A stretch of DNA of 37,120 nt from the NCBI GenBank assembly GCA_016183425.1, contig JACPEP010000052.1, positions 1-37,120 of the forward strand, written 5' to 3'. Shown in pieces: positions 29,940 to 37,120 of this stretch (the stretch's first letter is position 1; every line of letters starts with the position of its first letter). A program made the translations under genes and the position numbers. The stretch is from Chloroflexota bacterium (GTDB lineage: Bacteria; Chloroflexota; Dehalococcoidia; JACPEP01). The notes below the pieces were generated by a model. The model saw nothing but the letters and a program-made list of their open reading frames with translations, was not told where the DNA came from and did no database searches.

Positions 29940-31786
29940 CCTGGAGCCCCGGCGTTACCGCCTATATTGACCTCACTACGGGCCACATTTCTCCCTTCTT
30001 AACGCCGCTGCCCCTGGTGCGAAAATTCCTGGGGGGGCGGGGGCTAAACATGTACTATCTGGCCAAACACCTGGCCCCCGGCACAGATCCCTTTTCTCCC
30101 GACAACCCGCTCATATTTGGCGCGGGGTTAGTGACCGGTACCCTGGTGCCCAACGCCAGTCGCTGCAACGTCTCCGCCCGGTCGCCAGAGGCCTGGGGGC
30201 TGGGAGACGCCAACTTCGGCGGCTTCTTTGGCGCCGCCATGCGGTCCGCCGGCTTCGACCGCCTGATCATCACCGGCCATTCCCCCCAGCCCTGCTACAT
30301 ATACCTGGATGACGGCCGGGTGGAGCTTCGGCCAGCGGCGGCCTATTGGGGCCTCAATACCAGGGCGACCCAAGAGCAGCTACGAAAAGACCTGGGGCCG
30401 GGGGTCCAGGTAGCCTGTATCGGCACCGCTGGCGAGAACCGGGTTCGTTTCGCCGCCATCATCAACGGCCTCAAGAATGCCGCCGGTCGGGGCGGTATGG
30501 GGGCGGTGATGGGATCTAAAAACCTGAAGGCGGTAGTGGCCCGGGGTGGCCACGGCGTGCCCGTAGCCGACAAGGACGGACTCATTAGGGAGCGCCGTTC
30601 GTTGACGGAGTATCTACAGAAGTCGAAGGTAGTTCAGGTGCTCGGCACCTACGGCACCCCCTTCCTCTATGAGCCTAGCAATACGTTGGGGACCATCCGC
30701 ACCCACAACAGCCAGCTCAACGCCTTTTCCCCTCGCCTCAATGCCTCTTACTTCAAAGAGTACAGCCGGGGGATGACCTCCTGCTTTGGCTGCGTCGTCC
30801 ACTGCCGCCACCGAAACACCCTGGGAGGGGAAGGGCCGGAGTACTCCACCCTGGGCTCCCTGGGTGCCAACTGCGGCATCGACGACGTCGGGGAGGTAGT
30901 TCGCCTCAACAATCTGGTCAACGACCTGGGCCTGGACGCCTCCTCCGCAGGGGGCATCATTGCCTGGGCCATAGAGCTCTATCAGAGGGGAATCATCGAC
31001 AAAGAACTGACAGAGCGAGAGCTTACCTACGGCGATGCCCATCTGGTGACCTCTTTGATTGAGGACATCGCGGCCCGTCGCGGATTTGGCAACGCCCTGG
31101 CGGAGAGCAGCCGAGCCACCGACATTTTCGGCCCGGAATCCCTGGACTACCTTCCCGCCATCAAGGGATTGCCCCAGTCGGACCCCCACGATTGCCGCTA
31201 TATCAAAAGCTTTGCTCTGGGCATCGCCGTCGCCTCCCGGGGCGCCGACCACCTGCGTAACCGTCCCACTCTGGACATCTTCTCCTTTCCCGCCCCCCTC
31301 CTCAGGGAGATATACGGCACGGACATCGACCCCGACCCCACCTCTTACCGAACCAAGGAGGTGATGGTGGCCTACCACGAGGACATCTATGCCGTGGTGG
31401 ACTCTTTAGGAATATGCAAGTTCGTCTGTCATGGCTTCAACAGTCCTCACCTCCTCAAACACTCCCATTTCCGCGACATCATCCGTCTGGTCACTGGCCT
31501 GGACTTTTCTCCCCAGGAGCTGGACAGCATAGGCAAGCGCATCGTCGACCTGGAACGTTATGTAAACCACCGCCAGGGGCTGGGGCACCGAGAGGATACT
31601 CTCCCGCGGCGATACTTTGAGGATGAGATGCCCCTGGGCTTTGCCCAGGGGCATCTCATCCATAGAGCTCAGTTCCAGGCTCTTCTCAGCCGCTACTATG
31701 CCCTTCGGGGTTGGGATGAGGAGGGGAGGCTGTCGCCGGAGCGAGGGGCGGAGCTGGAAGGGCTGCTGATAGGAAACAAGGAGTAG
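29936..31786 (+). CDS. Aldehyde ferredoxin oxidoreductase family protein
   Basis: A 616-residue AOR-family enzyme. These use a bis-pterin tungsten (or molybdenum) centre and a [4Fe-4S] cluster to oxidise aldehydes to carboxylic acids with ferredoxin. The N-terminal domain shows LVRKFLGGRGLNMYYLAKH and ANFGGFFGAAMRSAGFD; the cluster ligands are in SCFGCVVHC and a later DSLGICKFVC. The conserved KGLPQSDPHDCRYIKSFALGIAVASRGADHLR segment is present. Its length matches the family. It is the last gene of the operon and is likely to accept the aldehyde made by the TPP decarboxylase. A perfect 19-bp inverted repeat lies in its last 170 bases. The specific aldehyde cannot be named. Confidence 0.93.
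   Translation: MTWSPGVTAYIDLTTGHISPFLTPLPLVRKFLGGRGLNMYYLAKHLAPGTDPFSPDNPLIFGAGLVTGTLVPNASRCNVSARSPEAWGLGDANFGGFFGAAMRSAGFDRLIITGHSPQPCYIYLDDGRVELRPAAAYWGLNTRATQEQLRKDLGPGVQVACIGTAGENRVRFAAIINGLKNAAGRGGMGAVMGSKNLKAVVARGGHGVPVADKDGLIRERRSLTEYLQKSKVVQVLGTYGTPFLYEPSNTLGTIRTHNSQLNAFSPRLNASYFKEYSRGMTSCFGCVVHCRHRNTLGGEGPEYSTLGSLGANCGIDDVGEVVRLNNLVNDLGLDASSAGGIIAWAIELYQRGIIDKELTERELTYGDAHLVTSLIEDIAARRGFGNALAESSRATDIFGPESLDYLPAIKGLPQSDPHDCRYIKSFALGIAVASRGADHLRNRPTLDIFSFPAPLLREIYGTDIDPDPTSYRTKEVMVAYHEDIYAVVDSLGICKFVCHGFNSPHLLKHSHFRDIIRLVTGLDFSPQELDSIGKRIVDLERYVNHRQGLGHREDTLPRRYFEDEMPLGFAQGHLIHRAQFQALLSRYYALRGWDEEGRLSPERGAELEGLLIGNKE
31621..31661. repeat. Perfect 19-bp inverted repeat in the AOR gene
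   Basis: Arms 31621-31639 and 31643-31661 are exact reverse complements around TTT. The region is read in frame as DEMPLGFAQGHLIH, at a place where AOR proteins normally have a similar segment, so it is not an obvious insertion. Confidence 0.9.
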
Positions 31787-31871
31787 CTCCGTAGCCCCTC
31801 GTGGCTCTGACAACGACCCGAACGTTGACAGCTTTGAAGGGGCTTTGCTATATTGAGGAAGGACTGGGTGT

Positions 31872-31947
31872 GGGGATATAGCTCAATTGGGAGAGCGCGG
31901 CGTTCGCATCGCCGAGGTCGGGGGTTCGAATCCCCCTATCTCCACCA
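31872..31947 (+). tRNA. tRNA-Ala (anticodon CGC)
   Basis: Acceptor GGGGATA/TATCTCC, anticodon stem CGGCG/CGCCG with loop TTCGCAT, TTCGA T-loop, A73 and encoded CCA at 31945-31947. Confidence 0.95.
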
Positions 31948-32111
31948 TTCACCTCAGCCCTGGCCTTGGCTGCCCAGGGCCCACTAGCGCTACGGTGATG
32001 GCGGCGGGCGGAGCCACAGGCGGAGAAGAATAACAGGCTTCGCAATTCAACTAGTAAGACCCTAGAGCAAGGGTTGCTGGGCACATTCACAGCTAGGATT
32101 GAGAGGGACGG

Positions 32112-32549
32112 ATGTTGAAAGTAGCTGTCTTGGTGTTGGTGTTAGCCGCAATGGCGCTGGCCTGCACCGCCAGCAACAACACAAAAGGGCAGGGTAAATC
32201 GGGAGAGGAGGTTGTGATGCCCAGCGGGCTGAAGTTCACGGACATCAAGGTAGGTTCCGGGGAATCGCCTAAGAAGGGCCAGACGGTGGTGGTGAACTAC
32301 ACGGGTTGGCTGGAATCCAACGGGATGAAGTTTGATAGCTCCCTCGACCACGGCCGTCCCTTTGAATTCACCATAGGCGCGGGCCAGGTCATCAAGGGGT
32401 GGGACGAAGGAGTGGCCAGTATGAAGGTGGGGGGTAAGCGCCGTCTGGTCATTCCACCGGACTTGGGGTACGGCGCTCAGGGGGCCGGTGGTGTCATCCC
32501 GCCCAATGCCACACTGGTCTTTGATGTCGAGCTATTGCAGATACGATAG
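32112..32549 (+). CDS. Lipoprotein FKBP-type peptidyl-prolyl isomerase
   Basis: A 145-residue single-domain FKBP. A signal segment ends in a lipobox (MALAC, cysteine 18), so the enzyme is likely anchored on the outer face of the membrane. The FKBP core is complete: GQTVVVNYTGWLESNGMKFDSS, PFEFTIGAGQVIKGWDEGVASMKVGGKRRLVIPPDLGYG, VIPPNATLVFDVELL. It would help fold exported proteins by proline isomerisation. The ATG is preceded by a GAGAGGGA site. It lies 165 bp after tRNA-Ala and 93 bp before cobQ. Confidence 0.94.
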   Translation: MLKVAVLVLVLAAMALACTASNNTKGQGKSGEEVVMPSGLKFTDIKVGSGESPKKGQTVVVNYTGWLESNGMKFDSSLDHGRPFEFTIGAGQVIKGWDEGVASMKVGGKRRLVIPPDLGYGAQGAGGVIPPNATLVFDVELLQIR

Positions 32550-32642
32550 ACGCGTTATGCCTGGGATTTTTCCCCCCGGCCGATATGAGAGGGGTGGCCG
32601 GCCCCGATTTCTGCGTCCCTACCGCCCAAGGCGAAGGCTGAG

Positions 32643-34178
32643 ATGACAGCCCGGACATTGATGGTCCAAGGCACCGCATCGTCGGCGGGTAAAAGCACCC
32701 TGGTAGCTGCCTTGTGCCGGATCTTCCGGCAAGACGGCTGGAACGTAGCGCCCTTCAAGGCCCAGAATATGTCCCTCAACTCCTTCGTTACTCGGGATGG
32801 TAAGGAAATGGGCCGTGCCCAGGTGGTTCAAGCCGAAGCCGCCTGTGTGGAGCCGGCGGTAGAGATGAACCCTATTCTGTTGAAACCCGAGGCAGACAAC
32901 CGGTCCCAGGTGGTGGTAATGGGCAAACCTTTGCGAGGACTTGCCGCAAAAGAGTACTATTCACTGAAAGATCGCCTGTGGCAGGTGGTGACTCAGAGTC
33001 TGGACCTGCTTCGGGAGCAGTACGACCTGGTAGTTATGGAAGGTGCGGGCAGCCCCGCGGAGGTGAACCTCAAGGACAGGGACATCGTCAACATGCGGGT
33101 GGCCCGCTACTGCCAGGCACCAGTGCTCCTGGTAGCTGATATTGACCGGGGAGGCGTGTTTGCCTCCATAGTGGGTACTCTAGAGCTTTTGGAGCCCGAA
33201 GAGAGGGCACTGGTGAAAGCCATTGTCATCAACAAGTTTCGGGGCGACCTGTCTCTTCTTACCCCGGGCCTCGCCTGGTTGGAGGAAAGGACAGGTATCC
33301 CTGTGGCAGGCGTGATTCCCTACTATCGGGACATCTACATCGCGGAGGAAGACTCGGTATCCCTGGAAAAGCGCCGGGCTATGAAAACCAAAGGGGCCTA
33401 TACCCTGGATATAGCGGTCATCGGCCTACCCCACATTTCCAATTTCGATGACTTCGACCCTCTGGAGCAGGAGCCTGGGGTACGGCTGCGCTATGTTGAG
33501 GCCAACGATGCCCTGGGCAAGCCCGACCTCATAATCCTTCCCGGCACCAAGAGCACCATTGCCGACCTGGAGTATCTCCGACATACAAACCTGGCTGACG
33601 AGATTGTCCAACAGGATAACACTCCCGTTATTGGCATCTGTGGAGGCTACCAGATGCTGGGGGATGTCATTCGAGACCCGGATGGGGTGGAGAGCGACAA
33701 ACCGGAGGTAAAAGGGCTGGGGCTGCTTCCGGTTAGCACCACGTTCCTTCCGACAAAGTCAACCTACCAGATCAAGGGTTTCGTGGATTATGGAGCGGGT
33801 CTGCTACGAAATGCCACCGGCAACCCCATCACTGGGTATGAGATTCACATGGGTCAAACCGTGGCCGAAACTCCAAAGGCACCATTTGTCATTCAGGAGC
33901 GTTCTCGACAGCCCTGTCGTGACACCGATGGCTGCTATGGGAGGAAGGGGAATGTCCTGGGGACCTATATCCATGGTCTGTTTCACAATGAGGGGCTTCG
34001 GCGTTCCATCCTCGCCGAGCTGGCCATGCGGAGGGGAGTCGAGTTAGCCCCGTGGGGCAGGGTTACGTCAAAGGAGGAAGAATACGATAAGCTGGCCTCT
34101 CTAGTCATGTCCAGCCTGGATATTGAGCTTATCCGACGAATTTGCGGAATCCATGGGTTTCCGTTGGGGCAACATTGA
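32643..34178 (+). CDS. cobQ: Cobyric acid synthase CobQ
   Basis: A full-length 511-residue CobQ. It uses ATP and glutamine to amidate four carboxyl groups of adenosylcobyrinic acid a,c-diamide in cobalamin synthesis. The N-terminal P-loop-like motif is GTASSAGKST (10-19), followed by PFKAQNMSLNS. The C-terminal type 1 glutamine amidotransferase part has the nucleophile C333 in GICGGYQMLG and H444 in YIHGLF. No B12 riboswitch was found in the 93-bp upstream gap, and no other cob genes are adjacent. The gene implies that the organism makes or salvages corrinoids. Confidence 0.96.
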   Translation: MTARTLMVQGTASSAGKSTLVAALCRIFRQDGWNVAPFKAQNMSLNSFVTRDGKEMGRAQVVQAEAACVEPAVEMNPILLKPEADNRSQVVVMGKPLRGLAAKEYYSLKDRLWQVVTQSLDLLREQYDLVVMEGAGSPAEVNLKDRDIVNMRVARYCQAPVLLVADIDRGGVFASIVGTLELLEPEERALVKAIVINKFRGDLSLLTPGLAWLEERTGIPVAGVIPYYRDIYIAEEDSVSLEKRRAMKTKGAYTLDIAVIGLPHISNFDDFDPLEQEPGVRLRYVEANDALGKPDLIILPGTKSTIADLEYLRHTNLADEIVQQDNTPVIGICGGYQMLGDVIRDPDGVESDKPEVKGLGLLPVSTTFLPTKSTYQIKGFVDYGAGLLRNATGNPITGYEIHMGQTVAETPKAPFVIQERSRQPCRDTDGCYGRKGNVLGTYIHGLFHNEGLRRSILAELAMRRGVELAPWGRVTSKEEEYDKLASLVMSSLDIELIRRICGIHGFPLGQH

Positions 34179-34290
34179 TGTTGTGCGGGCAGCTTTTTGC
34201 CATTACAATTGTGTTGACCAAAGAGCACTGGTTGTGGGGGCAAGGCTGAAAGTTCATTTAGTATATAGTACGCACGGCTCCCTCATAAGG

Positions 34291-34296
34291 TATAAT
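34291..34296 (+). promoter_or_regulatory. -10 element upstream of tRNA-Ser
   Basis: A perfect TATAAT 30 bases before the tRNA. No good -35 is visible at the standard distance (GTACGC is poor). Confidence 0.4.
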
Positions 34297-34326
34297 GCCT
34301 CTAGGTGTTCAAGGGTCGTCTCTTAC

Positions 34327-34413
34327 GGAGGGGTGACCGAGAGGCTTATGGTGGCGGTCTTGAAAACCGTTGTCCGCTCACGTGGACCGGGGGTTCGAAT
34401 CCCTCCCCCTCCG
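34327..34413 (+). tRNA. tRNA-Ser (anticodon TGA)
   Basis: Class II tRNA with acceptor GGAGGGG/CCCCTCC, anticodon loop CTTGAAA containing TGA, a long variable arm and TTCGA T-loop. G73 is followed by CCG rather than CCA, unlike the other tRNAs of the window, so CCA must be added after transcription. Confidence 0.94.
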
Positions 34414-34439
34414 CCGTTCTTTTAGAAATGTGAGTGAGT

Positions 34440-35612
34440 ATGAGAATCCACGAGTATCAAGCTAAGAAGCTTCTCTCTGACTTTGGCATTCCGGTGCCCC
34501 CAGGGGAGGTGATCGCTACCCCTGAGGAGGCGGCGGCGGCCACGGGGCGGCTGGGCGGTCGGGTGGCCCTCAAGGCCCAGGTTCACGCCGGGGGTCGGGG
34601 GAAGGGGGGCGGCATCAGACTCGCCGCCACGCCAGAGGAAGCGGCGGCCATAGCCAGCCAACTCCTGGGACGAAGATTAGTCACTCACCAGACCCCCCCA
34701 GAGGGGCTGCCCGTGAACACCATCCTGGTGGAGGAGGAGACCATCCCCCAACGAGAGCTCTACCTGGGAGTGGTGATCGCCTCCGCCTGTCCAGTGATGA
34801 TGGCCAGCGAGTCGGGGGGCATGGACATCGAGGAGGTGGCGGCCCACCGCCCAGAGAAAATAGTCAGTGTCCACATCGACCCCTCACTGGGTTTCCAGCC
34901 CTTTCATGCCCGAAAACTGATCTACGGATTGAACCTGGAGCCGCCTCTCCACCGCCCCGCCACCCAGCTCATGGGCGGCCTCTACCGTCTCTTCCAGGAA
35001 CGGGACTGCTCCTTGGCTGAGATAAATCCCCTGGCGGTGACCAATGATGGTCGTCTCCTGGCCCTGGATGCCAAGCTGAACTTTGATGATAACGCCCTCT
35101 TTCGCCAGACGGAGGTGGCTGCTCTGCGGGATGAGGCCCAGGAGAATGCTCTGGAGGTTAAGGCCCAGGACTGGGGCATCAAGAACTACGTCAAGCTCCA
35201 GGGCAACATCGGATGTGTGGTCAACGGCGCCGGGCTGGCCATGGCTACCATGGACCTCATTCAACTGGCTGGCGGTGAGCCAGCCAACTTCCTGGACATC
35301 GGCACCGTCAATAACACGGAGCGGGTGGTCAACGCCTTTAGACTCCTGACGGGCGATCCTGAGGTAAAGGCCATTCTCATCAACATCTTCGGTGGCATGG
35401 CCCGGGTGGATGTTATCGCCACCGGCATCGTAGAGGCAGCCAAAGAGATGGATATCCCGGTGCCGGTAGTGGTGCGCCTGGAGGGAACTAACCTTGAGGA
35501 GGGGCGACGCATCTTGGCCCAGTCGGGGGTTAAAGTGATCCACGCCACCGACCTGTCGGATGCCGCCCGAAAAGTGGTGTCATCTATCGCTATTAGTCGA
35601 GGTAGCGCATGA
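34440..35612 (+). CDS. sucC: Succinate-CoA ligase (ADP-forming) subunit beta
   Basis: A 390-residue SucC with an ATP-grasp fold, making or splitting succinyl-CoA with SucD in the TCA cycle. The N-terminus [23 protein letters not shown], the [18 protein letters not shown] segment, [27 protein letters not shown] and [16 protein letters not shown] are the usual landmarks. The normal FLDVGGGA stretch reads FLDIGTVNN here, an unusual change. The ATG at 34440 is preferred over a GTG at 34434; neither has a strong ribosome binding site. The stop overlaps sucD (ATGA). A malate-CoA or other acid-CoA ligase role cannot be excluded. Confidence 0.92.
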   Translation: MRIHEYQAKKLLSDFGIPVPPGEVIATPEEAAAATGRLGGRVALKAQVHAGGRGKGGGIRLAATPEEAAAIASQLLGRRLVTHQTPPEGLPVNTILVEEETIPQRELYLGVVIASACPVMMASESGGMDIEEVAAHRPEKIVSVHIDPSLGFQPFHARKLIYGLNLEPPLHRPATQLMGGLYRLFQERDCSLAEINPLAVTNDGRLLALDAKLNFDDNALFRQTEVAALRDEAQENALEVKAQDWGIKNYVKLQGNIGCVVNGAGLAMATMDLIQLAGGEPANFLDIGTVNNTERVVNAFRLLTGDPEVKAILINIFGGMARVDVIATGIVEAAKEMDIPVPVVVRLEGTNLEEGRRILAQSGVKVIHATDLSDAARKVVSSIAISRGSA

Positions 35613-36484
35613 GCGTTCTGGTAGATGCCGACAGCCGCGTTCTGGTGCAAGGTATCACTGGCCGCGAGGGCGGTTTTCACACTCGCCTCTGCATAGACTA
35701 CGGAACCCGAGTGGTGGCTGGAATGACCCCAGGCAAGGGAGGCACCACTGCCGAGGGGGTCCCGGTGTTCAACACGGTAGTGGAGGCAGTTAGGGAAACG
35801 GGAGCCGATGTCAGCCTTATTTTCGTGCCGGCACCCTTCGCCGCCGACGCTATTCTGGAGGCATCCGACGCTGGAGTGCCTCTAGTGGTTTGCATTACCG
35901 AGGGCATACCGGTCAGGGACATGGTCACGGTACACCACTATCTGGCGGGGCGGAAAACGCGGCTTATCGGTCCCAACTGCCCCGGTATTATCTCGCCTGG
36001 CAAGTGCAAGATGGGTATTATTCCCGGCGATGTCTGTCGAGAGGGCCGGGTGGGGGTGGTCTCCCGGAGCGGCACCCTTCTTTACGAGGCCATCGACCAG
36101 TTGTCGCGGCGGGGCATCGGGCAGTCCACCTGTTTTGGCATCGGCGGCGACCCCATTGTGGGCATGAGCTTCGTGGACGCCCTGGAGCTTTTTGAGCAGG
36201 ATACCGGCACCGATGCCGTGTTCGTCATCGGAGAGATAGGCGGCACTGCCGAGCAGGAGGCAGCCCGGTATATCAAGAGCCGGATGTCCAAGCCGGTAGC
36301 CGCCTTTGTGGCCGGAAGCACCGCCCCACCGGGTCGGCGCATGGGCCACGCCGGAGCCATCGTCACCGGTAGTCAGGGCACGGCCCAGGAGAAGGTCGCC
36401 GCCTTCTCCGCGGCGGGAGTCGCTATTGCCCGCAGCCCGGCGGAGATAGGCGTGGTCGTAGAAGGGCTGTTGAAACACCGCTAA
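35609..36484 (+). CDS. sucD: Succinate-CoA ligase subunit alpha
   Basis: A 291-residue SucD, the partner of SucC. It has the CoA-binding Rossmann domain ([30 protein letters not shown]), the [14 protein letters not shown] segment, [15 protein letters not shown] and the phosphohistidine motif GHAGAI. Its length matches the family. The start codon ATG overlaps the sucC stop, so the subunits are translationally coupled. A hairpin with a short T run follows the stop and is a likely end of the operon. Confidence 0.95.
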   Translation: MSVLVDADSRVLVQGITGREGGFHTRLCIDYGTRVVAGMTPGKGGTTAEGVPVFNTVVEAVRETGADVSLIFVPAPFAADAILEASDAGVPLVVCITEGIPVRDMVTVHHYLAGRKTRLIGPNCPGIISPGKCKMGIIPGDVCREGRVGVVSRSGTLLYEAIDQLSRRGIGQSTCFGIGGDPIVGMSFVDALELFEQDTGTDAVFVIGEIGGTAEQEAARYIKSRMSKPVAAFVAGSTAPPGRRMGHAGAIVTGSQGTAQEKVAAFSAAGVAIARSPAEIGVVVEGLLKHR

Positions 36485-36485
36485 G

Positions 36486-36512
36486 GCCTGCCCCTGGTGG
36501 GGAGGCACTTTT
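36486..36512 (+). terminator. Probable terminator after sucD
   Basis: Arms GCCT-G-CCCC (36486-36494) and GGGGAGGC (36499-36506) pair around TGGT with one bulged G, followed by ACTTTT. The T run is short. Confidence 0.5.
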
Positions 36513-36603
36513 GAAGCGATGGTCTAAGACGAGGGAGACCCTTCGCTGCACTGAGGCCCTTCGACAAGCTCAGGGTGAGCGGCTATCGCTCATGGTAAGC
36601 CTG

Positions 36604-36669
36604 TCGAACACCGTGATTTCGTATCTGGCTGACCCCTTGGACAGGTGCCCCAAACCAATTGCTTCACAG
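36604..36669 (+). repeat. 66-bp direct repeat, first copy
   Basis: Matches 36892-36957 at 64 of 66 bases. Both start TCGAACACCGTGATTT and end AATTGCTTCACAG. Confidence 0.88.
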
Positions 36670-36718
36670 GCTCACAGCGTGTAGTGTAGGGGCGTGGCAG
36701 ATCGCCACCATCGACACT

Positions 36719-36835
36719 GTCATTGCGAGCCCTTCCGCAGAAGGGCGTGGCAATCCGTCACAACGCACCAGGGGTTACGGATTCCCACGGCCTCTTCCGC
36801 TTCACTGCGTTTGCGGGTCGAGGCCTCGGAATGAC
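36719..36835. repeat. 117-bp foldback (MITE-like) element
   Basis: The ends are inverted (GTCATT and AATGAC), and an inner pair GTGGCAATCCGT / ACGGATTCCCAC also folds back with one mismatch. It resembles the non-coding GTCATTGCGAG-type repeats seen in many bacterial genomes. It lies between the two 66-bp repeats. Confidence 0.65.
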
Positions 36836-36891
36836 AGCCAAAACGGTCATCGCAAGCCACAGAGCCGGTGAGTTTTTCGCGGGGGAGCGCC

Positions 36892-36957
36892 TCGAACACC
36901 GTGATTTTGTATCTGGCTGACCCCTTGGACAGGTGCCCAAAACCAATTGCTTCACAG
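36892..36957 (+). repeat. 66-bp direct repeat, second copy
   Basis: Partner of 36604-36669, with two mismatches. The pair brackets the foldback element. Confidence 0.88.
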
Positions 36958-37011
36958 CCTCTCAGGATGAGCGGCTATTCGCTCGTGGTGAGCCTGATTA
37001 CTATATGGAAG

Positions 37012-37119
37012 TCAAGGTCTAGCGAGGGCGAAATGGCGAGGCATCTCTTGGTGAGGGTCATAGGGTCTACCGGTTTTGAGAACGGCGTAGATGACAGAAA
37101 GGAGCTTGCGGCCCACAGC
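37012..37119 (-). mobile_element. C-terminus of an IS110-family transposase, cut by the window edge
   Basis: The minus strand encodes a 35-residue C-terminal tail with AVGRKLLSVIYAVLKTGRPY followed by DP, then a TGA at 37014-37012. The pattern ARKLL..IY.VLK.GRPYDP is typical of the end of IS110/IS116/IS902 transposases. The rest of the gene lies beyond position 37120. IS110 elements lack the usual long inverted ends, so the element end cannot be placed exactly; it probably lies within the 60 bases left of 37012. Confidence 0.72.
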
Positions 37120-37120
37120 C

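Larger units (their letters stand above)
36513..37011. other. Repeat-rich intergenic region
   Basis: No supportable gene is present. The stretch holds a CCCTTCG...CTCAGGG motif (36557-36575), two 66-bp direct repeats, a 117-bp foldback element, and two similar GAGCGGCTAT-CGCTC tracts (36577-36603 and 36969-36996). Confidence 0.7.

Noticed and set aside
32550-32642. Cobalamin riboswitch upstream of cobQ
   Set aside because: The gap is only 93 bp and lacks a recognisable B12 box; only a weak CCGGCC/GGCCGG hairpin is seen.

Overview
The window reads as a high-GC bacterial chromosome segment. It carries many transporters, oxidoreductases and small toxin-antitoxin pairs. The mix of Tat-exported lipoprotein solute-binding proteins, FAD-less molybdenum hydroxylases, a tungsten-type aldehyde ferredoxin oxidoreductase, cobQ and many short GC-rich hairpin repeats suggests an anaerobic or microaerobic Chloroflexota (Dehalococcoidia-like) organism. 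That placement is an inference; no 16S rRNA gene or other decisive marker is present.

Layout. (1) 1-4020, minus strand: an lsrF-like aldolase and a zinc alcohol dehydrogenase. Between them lie accessory genes: a hypothetical protein with a possible PD-(D/E)XK motif, a hicAB pair and a DUF433/DUF5615 pair. Each toxin-antitoxin pair is preceded by an extra copy of the first ~17-21 codons of the alcohol dehydrogenase gene. (2) 4138-9402: a DUF72 protein, then uvrC and two OFA-like MFS transporters on the minus strand. (3) 9536-13587: a small ABM-like protein, a Fur-family regulator with a His-rich nickel/cobalt permease, a VapC-like pair and an MFS exporter. (4) 13733-22792: a duplicated module, twice [Tat lipoprotein substrate-binding protein - hairpin - FAD-less Fe-S/molybdenum hydroxylase fusion]. 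The first ~700 bp of the two hydroxylase genes are almost identical and the remainder is strongly diverged. (5) 22793-24608: hairpin repeats, a lipoprotein, a decayed hydroxylase 3' fragment and a five-tRNA minus-strand cluster that includes a small protein gene. (6) 25082-27650: a secreted nine-repeat beta-propeller/dockerin protein followed by 126-bp tandem repeats. (7) 27731-31786: a promoter and five-gene operon: class II aldolase, two-subunit TPP decarboxylase, MoaD-like protein and aldehyde ferredoxin oxidoreductase. (8) 31872-36512: tRNA-Ala, a lipoprotein FKBP, cobQ, tRNA-Ser and sucCD. (9) 36513-37120: interspersed repeats and the C-terminal end of an IS110-type transposase.

How the genes may work together. 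The decarboxylase/AOR operon could turn a 2-oxo acid into an aldehyde and then a carboxylic acid with ferredoxin as electron acceptor. The duplicated module may pair capture of an external solute with its hydroxylation. sucCD may serve central metabolism. All three pathway roles are inferred from family and neighbourhood. The most unusual structures are the alcohol-dehydrogenase 5'-end copies in front of the toxin-antitoxin cassettes, two long perfect hairpins inside coding sequences, the covarying hairpins in the duplicated modules, and a MoaD-like protein with residues after its Gly-Gly.
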